Assembly: GCA_013368315.1 (NCBI GenBank)
Contig: JAACJM010000150.1
Span: 62,001 to 126,000, forward strand
Direction: 5' to 3'
Source: Tetrapyrgos nigripes
Taxonomy: Eukaryota > Basidiomycota > Agaricomycetes > Agaricales > Campanellaceae
Length of the DNA: 64,000 nt
This document shows positions 47,659 to 57,217 of this stretch, piece by piece. Position 1 is the stretch's first letter. Every line of letters begins with the position of its first letter. The position numbers and the translations under genes were made by a program. The notes under the pieces are model-generated. The model was not told the origin of the DNA, made no database searches, and worked only from the letters and a program-made list of their open reading frames with translations.

Positions 47659-47896
47659 ATTTGAGGGCCAAATAGAAAGAATGTTGTTTTTGATGTGTGC
47701 ACATAGAAAGACAAACGCAATAACTTGAGAAAGCAGTAAATTTTGCAGATCTATGGACTTCGCCCGAAGCGTTTGTACCAGCTCCGAGATAGAAACCATT
47801 TACAGCAGGAGGAAGGTGCGCGGAGGGCTGTAGAAGGGCGATGACGCGTTACCTTGCGTTCTTTCCAAACTTAGAAAGCCAGTTTCCCACACTGGC

Positions 47897-48052
47897 CTGT
47901 GGCCTGTATAGCTGTCTCGTATACCTGTCTCGTAGATTCTATGTCCCGTATGCTACGTTTCTGTCTCGTATCTATTTTTTGTCTCGTAAGTGTCCCGTAT
48001 GTTGTCTCGTATATGTGTCCCGTTGTCCCGTAATAGGTATGTCCCGTAATCC
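47897..48052. repeat. right subterminal GTCCCGT array
   Basis: Inverted counterpart of the left array, with GTCCCGT and GTCTCGT units at irregular 8-20 bp spacing. Confidence 0.75.
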
Positions 48053-49273
48053 TGCGTTCCCGGACAATTTGAGGATTTCGGCATGGAAACACCTTTCGCT
48101 CTTGTTTCGCTCGTGTGTGAGTCCCCATATGAACACTTCGAGTATAACTTCGAGTAAAGCGCTTGGGACATCCAGGTTCGAGACAAGGCCAAGGCCGAGC
48201 GAGATCTTCAATGGTACTCTCCGTAGCATCATTGTGAGAAGTCGATGTGTTCGATGGAGAAGCACCGTCGGGCCCGTCACTGAGTGTGCCAAGCTCAGCG
48301 GAGAAGGAGGAACGAGGATCAGTGCCATTTTCTGAAGATCCTAGCAAATTTGTTGTGGGCAGAGTTGATGGTGATGGAAAAGTGATAGTTCTGCTTAGTG
48401 AGCTCGAGGATGCTTCCCCTGCTGCTGAAGTGGAGAGTACTGATGCCAATGTTGGCTCTGGATCAGGACTTGCAAATACAACGTCGGCGGGTGATTCTGG
48501 GTCTGACACGAAGGTGAGCATGAATACTGTACAAGGAACATGATGACGAGAGCGTACATTCGAATGAAGACATAATTTCTGTGTAGATTTTCAGTTATTG
48601 GCTCAGAGAGGGTATTTTATAGCATTTCTTACGAGTCATATCCAAATCTGATCCCCACGATGAACTGTTGAATGATTCAGATAATAAAGATGTTGAATTT
48701 GGTTGATTAGCGATTGGAAGGGTACGATTGGCGTCGTAGTAGTTTGGCCACGAGTCGAATGATAGAGTACTCTCCGGCTGGGAATATGAGATATCCATGG
48801 CATCATCTAGGTTTAGGTTTTGACTCGGCTGACCAAAAAAGACGTCATGAAAGGAGAACGGGTCAGCAGCCTGAGCGGCGTCTTCAAGGGAGCTTGATGT
48901 CTCTTGAGCTGAGTTAGTGTGAGTTTTTAGAACTCTCGAAAACTCACAATAAGTGGTAGATACGTACTGGAATCCTTAGCAATATCATCCTCAACCCATA
49001 CATCAAGCTGCAAGGATCCTGTCCCATCAGCTTTCCCTTCGAACCTCAGCTTGCGATTTGCTTGGAAGGATGGCTGACCCGAGAGAGGAGAGCGGTTAAC
49101 GTTATAGGTAGCATTTCGAATGTCAGCCGGCTGTCTGCTCCCAGTTTGAGCGACAGGCGTAGGCGTAGGATTTCATCGATAGGAAGGGTTATTGACATCT
49201 TGTGTCAGAAGCAACCCCTATCAAGGCTACTTTTTGTATAACGTTGGTGCTTACGTGCGGGAAAGCCTTTACC

Positions 49274-49799
49274 TTCATTCTCACTACTGATCATCTTAGA
49301 GTTCCTGAACTCGAACCGAACCCGGGGTTCTTTACAGCGAACGAATGATATTGCAAGATCCTGACTAACGAAGGCATTCCCAGCCAAACGAACCGCCATA
49401 GGAACAAGTTTTTGCGCATGTGCACATGAAGTATTTGCGCGCGGCTCACAAAAGTTTTTGGGCGCGGAATTATTTAACCGATGGAACTATGGCGTTTGTT
49501 TGTACAAATATTATTTCACACGCGCGCGCCGTCCTCGGCCCACCTCACTAGGTCTATTCCGTCAGTGTTTCTCAACTCATCTTCCTTCTTCCACAACAAG
49601 AAATCCATCCGGTAAATGTCTGTGCTCGACCTTTCCGTACGTTTTCTAGCTCAGAAGATTATCTCTCTCTACCGTAACTAAAACTGAATTGCTATAATCA
49701 TTTAACCTAGGAGATTACAACTACAAAAGCAATAACAAACGATTATTTCTTCGAGAACAACACTGCATACTCGAAACTACATTTGAAAACAGTGAGTCA
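49274..49799. other. intergenic with a fragment of SDR exon
   Basis: At 49334-49371 the plus strand repeats, with small gaps, the exon sequence at 6231-6271 of the SDR gene (GAACGAATGATATTGCAAGA then CTAACGAAGG). The rest is unremarkable. Confidence 0.55.
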
Positions 49800-52078
49800 T
49801 CACCAGATCTTCTTCTTTGCCATCGCAAGCATAGCGTCTACATCCTCTGAGCGCGGCGCAATCTTGCAGTGGAACGGAACAGGTCGACTAAACCCAAACA
49901 GATTAGAATAAACATCAATGCCAGAACTCAGGTGTTTGAAACAAAAGGACAAGAACTCACACCACTAGACCCTCGTCCACGCATTCTGTACGTGAAGGGA
50001 TAATTTCGGCGCCTGTTTCATCATAGGCAGCTTCAATACTCGCAGCCCAAAGTAACGATGCGATATCAATGAACAGTGCCTGATTAGCAATGTTTAACCC
50101 GATGCAAATGCTATGCAAAGTATGAGTATTCAAGAAAGTGACAAGATCACAGGCGCAGTCACACTCACCGCCGACCAAAGCCAAAAGTGACATGTCCTTG
50201 ATTGTGAGTATCCGGTGGAACAATTTCCAAAGTCCCTGTCTTGTCCAAAAACCTCTCAGGACGGAATTCGTCATAATCCGGGAAGATGGCTGGGTCGCGG
50301 TTCATGGCCCAGACATTTGCGATAACTAGGGAGCCTTTAGGAATGAAGTATCCTTCGTAAAAGTCATCCTAGGGTCTTTCAATATAGACATTCCTACGAA
50401 CGCCAAGGGCGAATAAACGTACCTTCATTGCTCTCCTGGGAAGCCCTAAAGGTCCTACAGGTCTCCATCGTAAGACTTCCTTGACAATAGCTCGAATATA
50501 TGGAAGATTCTTCCTATCCTCAAATGTTGGAAGCCTATCTCGTCCCACTACAGCATCGATTTCTGCTTGAGCTTTCTTCATGACGTTGGGGTATAATCGC
50601 ATTGCCAGAATGAAAACGCTAAGGGCTGCAGCAGTCTAGAAACCGGCACCGTGTCAATGAAAAAATACTAAGGGACCTCAAGCGTTAATGAAACAACTCA
50701 CAGTTTCAGCACCAGCTCCACTGCACACGAAAGGTAATTAGTGATATTGAAGGCACGCAAGTCTTCAACACGAAACACATACAACATCGTGCCTGCTAGC
50801 CAACTCTCCTCTTTTGTACTCAGCTGGTGCGTCTTTTTTTTCTCAATGAGCCCAGCGGCAAAGCTTGGTTTTGCTTCTCCGGCGTTCTAAATGAGTGTGA
50901 GTAAGTATATACGACTGGCAGGAAACGGAATGCGACAAACCACTTGTTTCCTCACTCCATCCATAAACTCTTGGAACATGACTGTATCTTTTCGATGCCA
51001 TTCCATACCTTCCTTTTTCCATGGTGCAATAGCTTCGGGAAGGTGTTTCATGACAGGGAAGATATCGACGAGAAAAGAACCGGGAAGGGTTGCACGGACC
51101 AATCGATGCATAAGGTCCTAGAATCATTAATGCAACGCGTCAGAATCCTCGCTCCAACGGATATACAGAGAAATGAAGCAAACGAAGCTCACGTTGATTC
51201 GCGTAATCAGTGGGTCATCTTTAGTTTTGATTGGGTCCATACCATAGACAGCGGTCAAGATCGTGGATGCCGCCGATCTATGGGCCAATACCGAAGGTTT
51301 TCTCAGTTGAAATTTGACGAATGTATGAAGGAAACTTTACCTCTTCAGATGATCATCCCATGAAATAGGATCTTTGAGCATGTTATCAACAAGAACAGCA
51401 GCTTCCTTCTCTTGTGAAGGCTGGTAGACTTCGGAGGCGCGAACATTGAGCCCTTCATGCGATGCCTTTCTCAGTTTTCGCCATCTGCGTTCACCGGTAT
51501 AATTATGTCAAAAGATATGACCCAACACGTAGCCACTTACAACTCTCCGTAGCCAGAGAACGCAATGAAAATCTTCCCGGTCAGAATTTCCCCTGCCATT
51601 ATGAACCTGAAAAGATGGATACATCAGCTCATGGTGGATATGATTGCATTTGGATGCTACCTTGGACGATCACTGTAGACTGCCGAACGACGATCTGGAG
51701 TCACAATCATCAGAAATACGCGAATATCAGGAGCATGTATGGACGTGCCTAACAGGTCTGCAGTCACTTTGTGCGAATTGAGAACGATAACAGTCTGACC
51801 AGCAAGATTGAGTGAGAATATAGGACCTGTCAGGTGAACGTGATTAGAGATAAATGTTGTCGCATTACATGGCGTAAAGACATACCAAACTCCTCCTTCC
51901 ATTCCGTGAAACGAAGCCATTGGAATTGGGGCAGTTGGAATAGATTGCCAAGAAGAGGAAGACCCTTGGGTCCAGGAGGCAGGTTGTGCTTGGGCTGGAA
52001 AAACAGGTGAACACTCAAGGTGATTAAGGTGACAAGACCGAGGGCTTGCCAAGAGCCTGGAATTACTGGGAAATCCAT
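49800..52078 (-). CDS. cytochrome P450 (fourth)
   Basis: ATG 52078 ([18 protein letters not shown], anchor), hinge [18 protein letters not shown]. Exons show [97 protein letters not shown] (oxygen-binding, Glu form), K-helix EVLR in [27 protein letters not shown], haem loop [14 protein letters not shown]. Stop TGA 49802-49800 after KKKIW. Close relative of the P450s at 30291 and 35980. It is divergent from the EthD gene with 231 bp between starts. Confidence 0.9.
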
Positions 52079-52309
52079 GTTAGGAGAGAACGACAACGAT
52101 GTCAATTTCTGTTTATAAAGGTTAAGCGCCTCTTGCCTAGAACAACTCGGCGCAAGTATATGGTATGCGGTAGCAGTCTCCTTCTCGCAGACCTATTGTA
52201 TTGATTGCCGGATGGGTATGCGCAGGTGATTTCGCGGTGCAGGTGCACGATATGTTAAAGGCACCCATGGGCCGCTGCCTCTATTCGTATCCACCTTGAC
52301 AGAACCACT

Positions 52310-52844
52310 ATGCCTATCCGTCTCCTCTGCTTCATCAAGCGTCTGCCTGGAGTGTCCTTTGAACAGTTCGACTACCACTGGTAAGGACACGTATTGTTCC
52401 ATCAGCATCCTGCAACTTATGGAAATATGACTAGGAAAAACACTCATGGAAGACTGGTAGCGACTTTGAAGCCAATTGTGGAGGGCAGAATCAAATATGT
52501 TCAAGTTAGTCGGAGTAAACACGAGACGAAGTTGACCCCACTTACCTGCCCATGTACAGCTCCATACCATTCCCCAATCTACAGAATTGCTAGAGAGCGC
52601 TACTTTGCCTGTCATGGCTTACGATGGTATTGCAGAGTTCCATGCGGAGACCGTCGAGGAGGTCTTGCAGATGTTCGGATCGCAAGAGTACCAAGAAGTG
52701 AGTCGACGGATGCTCAGATGAGCTAACGTAGAGCAATACTGATTCGTTGACCAGAAAGTCGCGTTTGATGAGGCTACACTTGGATTTGATCGTGTGGCTG
52801 TGCAAGTTCTGGCAGGAGAGGACCATATACCTGAGCCACTATAG
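52310..52844 (+). CDS. EthD-domain protein
   Basis: Small protein of about 110 residues in four exons that no single open frame reveals. ATG 52310 (MPIRLLCFIKRLPGVSFEQF); intron 52380-52433; WKNTHGRLVATLKPIVEGRI then KYVQ; intron 52505-52559; LHTIPQSTELLESATLPV then MAYDGIAEFHAETVEEVLQM; intron 52711-52755 approx.; KVAFDEATLGFDRVAVQVLA and stop 52842-52844. The order matches EthD ferredoxin-like-fold proteins, which occur in fungal pathways as dehydratases or cyclases or as proteins of unknown role. Position beside a P450 and the terpene synthase supports a pathway role (inference). Confidence 0.75.
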
Positions 52845-53830
52845 ATACGATGTAGAACAGTGTAGAATGGCTTACATAACTGTAAAAAATGAAAAATGAT
52901 GAAATTGGCTATCTACGCTACAAACAGCTCAGGTAAATATTGACAAACATCTACCTCGATAGCTCATAGTTTAATGAAAACGAAACCGAAAACGAAACCG
53001 AAAATATAAAGTACTTATAACAAAGCGGGAGGATCTGTATCTGAAAAGGTAGAAATCAAATGATGCAAATGAGATGGTAACGACTTCCGCAGGCATTTAA
53101 CTGTATCTTTCTTGAAGTGGAAAAACAGCACTGCCACTCAACGTCGACATTTCTCAAACTGACGAGGAAAATGTGGGCCATCGCTACGCATGGCACGATA
53201 AAATGAGGCCCAACTCTGGTGAGGTGAAATGAAATTATCAATTGGCTGTGAGGAGCTGGGATGATGTGCGACTGAATCGGGAGACGTGGGTGATACAGTA
53301 AACGGCGGGTTTGTAGCACTAAAGCAGACCGTCCACCTTACGTGCCTTGTATTTGGGCCTACACCGAAGTTGTATCCGCTAGATCCTTATATAGGGCCCA
53401 TGGACACGAGGGTCGAGAATCTTGCTCATAAACACGGTGAGTCCCGTTATTCTTCTCCAAAAATTTTCCTTCGAAATGTCCAGATGATGATAATTCATAC
53501 GGTGATACTTTGTAGCAATGCAGATCCTCTCTCCACTCGTCTGGAGACTTGCCTCAGTTTCATCAGGATCAAATGTTAGGCACCCCAAACGCAAGTTGTG
53601 CAAAGCATTGCGGTCTTGAATTATATCACTGCTGAAAGCGCTTTGTTTATATCACCTATCTCCGGATGTGGGCTCCCGCATCCTGTAATCATGTACCAGC
53701 GCCCTTCAATGGGATGCGGAACCTGCAGTGGTTTGCGGAATCTTCCCGCTGGTTGTCGTAGCATAAAAGATGCCACCATCATCCTCACCCAATTCTTCAA
53801 ATCATTTTCGAGTCGTACCCATTACTCTCA
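52845..53830. promoter_or_regulatory. intergenic / upstream region of terpene synthase fusion
   Basis: Nearly 1 kb without a convincing gene; short frames lack motifs. It should hold the 3' end of the EthD gene and the promoter of the terpene synthase gene. Confidence 0.4.
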
Positions 53831-56782
53831 ATGTCTGAAACTAAAGTCGGCAAGGTCGCTCCTTTTCCACCGCTTCCAGGCCACCCATACCCTCCCGTTC
53901 GAAACCATCCACGATGGAAAGGTTACTCAACAACTACTATTGATTCTCAGCATGCCACTAACCCTTTCCCACTCTTTTTACAGAGCTCTATAGGCTCCAT
54001 GACGAATGGATGATGAAATACTGGCCTTTCAGTAGCGAGAAGAAGAGGTCTCGCATTCCTTTCATGAATTTGGCAGGGTTTAGCACTTGGTGTCAGTCCT
54101 TAGCCACTGTGGAATCACCAACTTGTATCTGACTTATCATTCTTAGGTGCGCCCGCGGCTGATTTCAATCGCATGGTCTGGGGTGCTCGAATCGCTGGGA
54201 TTTTCTTCCTGGCGGACGATTATATCGATAGTGGAAAGATGCTGGACAGAATTCCGGGTTTCAAAACAGCAGCCACTGGCACTGGAGTTAGTGATGTACC
54301 TTCTCTAGTCATCGTGGTTTATATTGATTGTCTCCTTTCCTCTAGCCTCTTCACGAAGAAGATCAAGCCGAGATTTGCCACGATATTGTCTTCCGCGCTA
54401 TTAAAGCTACCAGTCACCCGCGCACTTTCGACCAATTGACTAAATGCACGCACGAGTGGTGGGAGTAAGTAGCAACATCTGCATTTCAGGTGTCCCTCCT
54501 CATGATTCACCCGTCGTAGCTCAAACATCCATGAGCCTTTCAAGAATTTGGACCAGTATCTTGCAGTTAGACGTGTTAACATTGCAATGGTGAGTTTACA
54601 TGAGATTCGTATTTGAGCATGATACTCACAGCAATCATCGAATCCTTTAGTATTTCGCAAATGGTGAATTCTTCTCTCCTTCTCTATTCGAAGCGGATTT
54701 AATGACGATGAGCAATCAGCTTATTTCCGGTACACCCTCGACATCAATCTCACCGATGAGCAAATTAATCATCCCTTGATGCGTGAAGCCGAAGGTATCG
54801 TCTCAGGTAATGGCATAAACTTCAGTTCAAGTACAAGTGGCCCATTGCAGACTCTCTACAGATCACGTCGGTCTCACAAACGACTTTTTCTCTTACCTCA
54901 AGGAGAAAATGACCAACTCAGATGATACGAACATCGTTCGAATCCTCATGGAACATGAGAACCTGACCTACCCCGAGGCCAAAGTTGTCATCGAGAAGAA
55001 AATCCGCCAGAAAGAGCAAGATTTTATCGGTGCTGGTATGGCCGTCTTGAACGATCCGAGCTTGGGAAAGATCCAGAAGTATATAAGTGGATTGCAAATT
55101 TGCAATACTGCATGGGCGGTAATTTGGCTTGGTCGCAGGAGGTGTGTGCCTTTAAAGCTTGACCCGTCGACGTTTACGACTGAATTGTGGATCCTAAATC
55201 TATCTCAGAGCGGTAGATATAATGTCGGCGACATTGACGGAATCACCTTCCCTTCACTGTCGTGGGCGGCGGAGCCTACACCCGAAGACGAAGTTGTCGA
55301 TGATACCGAGGAGAGTTTACGCCGCGACAAAATATTCAACGTTGACGCCAAGGACATTCCACCACCGGACTTTACAATTGATGACGATGAAATTTTCTTG
55401 TCGAATCCACACGCGCACATTCAACAATACGTGAAACTGCCTGAACGCCCCAAGAATGTTGGAATTATTGGTTTGGAAGTATCCATACCTGAGCAAGTAC
55501 GTGAAATTTCCCAGTACCTTATTCTTGCCAACTAAACTTCTGCCAACAGTACATCGCTGTCCAGGCTTTCGAGAATACCGATGGTGTCGCACCTGGCACA
55601 TACTCATCTAGCCTTGGGCCAGTGTACTTCCCTGACACCTCGGAGGACAAGGTCTCCATCATCTTTGCTCTTCTCGAAAAATACAACATTAACCCACACG
55701 CGATCGGCCGAGTGGACACTATCGCCGACTGTAGACTGCCCAAGTCTGCTCAGGCTAAACTGGAACGCTCATTTGACGAGGGTGCAGAGTTCACAAACAG
55801 CAAAGGCATCACGTCTGCCATCTTCAACGCAGTCAATTGGATAGAGAGTTCTAGCTGGAATGGAAGGATATGCGCTCGTATTTGGAAGGAACAACGGTGC
55901 CGCTGCTTCGGGAGAAGTAGCATTGCTTATTGGGCCCGACGCACCGCTTGTGCTTGAACGTAAGTGATCGCCACTGCATCCTTCCCGACCAATCTAATTC
56001 GTTACATGGATAGCCATACACGGTGCTTCCATCACTTCCGGCACTCCCGCTTCTCTTGCCACATACCTGAAAACACTCGACAAAAGCTTGAGTGCGTATG
56101 AACGCAAGGTTGAGAAGGCGGCAGTCAAAGCGGAACATCTGCTTGCCACCGCCGTGAAGCTTTCAGATTTCGACTTTTCGATCTTCGAGAGCCCCAAACC
56201 TGAGTATGTTCAAAAGGCTTATAGCCACATGGTACGTTTTAGAACCACTATTTTTGAATATAAAGAGCTCAATATCATCTTTTAGACATACCACGACTTT
56301 GTGGCGCATCCACCATCCTCTGCCTCTCGAGAATCCATTCCTGCATCAATGGACGAGAACTCTTTCCAGGATTGGAACTTGGCCAAAAGGGAAATCAACG
56401 GCACACCCATTGATCAAATTTCAAAAGCGCAATACACCGAATCAGTTATCCCGTCTCAGCTGCTCTCCACCGTACTCGGAAATGCGTATGCTAGTTCCCT
56501 GTACGCAGGTCTCGCTTCACTGCTCACAAACATCCCTTCATACGAGCTGTTCGATAAGAGGATTTCGATGTTCCAGTACGATGGCTCTGGCGCGAGTACA
56601 TTCTTCGCTATCAGGGTCAGAGGCGATACCTCTCATATCCAGAGACGGTTGGATTTGAAGAGTAGACTGGCAAAGATGGATCTGGTGACACCTTCAGTGT
56701 ATCAGAACGAAGCCAGGATGGAGGTAGGGACTGCTGAGGTGCAATTACTGAGGCAAAGGGCGATTACTGTTTCTGCTGCTTA
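53831..56782 (+). CDS. terpene synthase fused to HMG-CoA-synthase-like domain (two frame breaks)
   Basis: ATG 53831 (MSETKVGKVAPFPPLPGHP). Exons 1-8 build a class I terpene synthase: RIAGIFFLADDYID (metal-binding DDxxD-type, about residue 90), HVGLTNDFFSYLKE (NSE motif, about 214), CMGGNLAWSQE|SGRYN (C-terminal RY motif, across a 67-nt intron). One exon then continues without a break through an acidic linker (EPTPEDEVVDDTEESL) into an HMGS-like domain: RPKNVGIIGLEVSIPEQ, NTDGVAPGTY, LEKYNINPHAIGRVD, SAIFNAVNWIESSSWNG, LLIGPDAPLVLEPIHGA, NAYASSLYAGLASLL. The HMGS catalytic Glu, Cys and His positions are all replaced (see findings). One base is missing near 55069 and one extra near 55866 for the frame to run through, so it is either a recent pseudogene or has sequence errors. 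The likely reaction of the first half is farnesyl diphosphate cyclisation. Confidence 0.8.
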
Positions 56783-57217
56783 AGTACTATGTATTAACTC
56801 GGGTTGTATAGGTAGAATACTGATAGAGAATTTCCAGGGTTTTCGGGAATCCACACGGAAACAACGGGAAGATTTGAAAGAAACATAGAGCAACGCGTGG
56901 AGCGCGAATGGCACGGTGTCGAGAATGAGTGCTACAGTGAGGCATACGGCAGACCCTCTGCGTAACGGAAGTGAAGGGAAGGGCGAGCAGCCTTATAGAG
57001 TCGGAGAGCGCAAAAGACATACCTCCAGTCTTCAACATGCTCCCTCGTTCCTAACCCACTTTCAGATTCCTCCAATGCCTTTTGCAATGAGTGGTCCCAT
57101 CAGTAAAAGTGGAAGTCTATAATCGGTATATCCGGTATATTGGTATCACGGTCATACCCTGTCATACCAAGCGAGCCCCACCCCCGAATATACACATGGT
57201 ATTTCCGTCATACAGAC
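56783..57217. other. 3' flank of terpene synthase fusion
   Basis: No gene. Direct motifs GGTATATCCGGTATATTGG begin near 57127 and recur around 60130-60160, suggesting leftovers of a further repeat. Confidence 0.4.

Larger units (their letters stand above)
44835..47799 (-). pseudogene. KDZ transposase with CxC5/CxC6 clusters, interrupted
   Basis: Starts ATG 47799 (MVSISELVQTLRAKSIDLQ). After the nested element (46924-47658) the same frame resumes exactly (NQ|LPTDPPPFLP). CxC5-type cluster: SVCLNKSCPYVVHRKPLKL to ITCEGCRVVYHHDYY. CxC6-type: RCEKCVRRW near 45890. KDZ catalytic region: YDTNCILSKYVWNPGNSEMC, FFKDIKLAVDVFHFKSKHKE and YCGQNCNPVDFPEL, with aspartates and the NC motif kept. A TGA at about 44957 interrupts it (QPLC, stop, EMGCIFYEFF); family logic predicts Arg there. 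The full frame would end at TAA 44837-44835. Two independent disabling events make it inactive. Confidence 0.83.
43785..48071 (-). mobile_element. KDZ-type DNA transposon (4287 bp) with repeat-rich ends
   Basis: Inserted in the zinc-finger duplicate with a 7-bp duplication AGGATTT (43778-43784 and 48072-48078), verified against the unbroken gene copy. The inverted ends share TCCGGGAAC(T/G)CAGGA followed by TACGGGAC. Both ends then run into about 160 bp of irregular tandem units built on ACGGGAC/ACGAGAC (complement GTCCCGT/GTCTCGT on the right). It encodes a CxC5/CxC6-KDZ transposase and a GRF-finger protein. A CAAGGGGG-family element is nested within it. Confidence 0.85.
43348..49273 (-). pseudogene. 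inverted duplicate of the C2H2 zinc-finger gene, split by KDZ element
   Basis: Reading on the minus strand, 49273-48079 reproduces the promoter, start (ATG 49199) and first two-thirds of the zinc-finger gene at 3831-5129, including MDISYSQPESTLSFDSW and the first finger CLEPGCPKRFTRS. It stops inside finger 2 after CRNP. The rest of finger 2, finger 3 and the 3' flank continue at 43784-43348. Between them lies a 4.29-kb transposon. The copy carries substitutions and a shift near 48500 relative to the original. Transcription would give a truncated protein with one finger and a tail from the element's end repeats. Confidence 0.88.

Noticed and set aside
55838..55868. An intron explaining the second frame break in the HMGS-like domain
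   Set aside because: The only usable donor would remove the conserved NWIESSSW segment, so a one-base change is the simpler reading.
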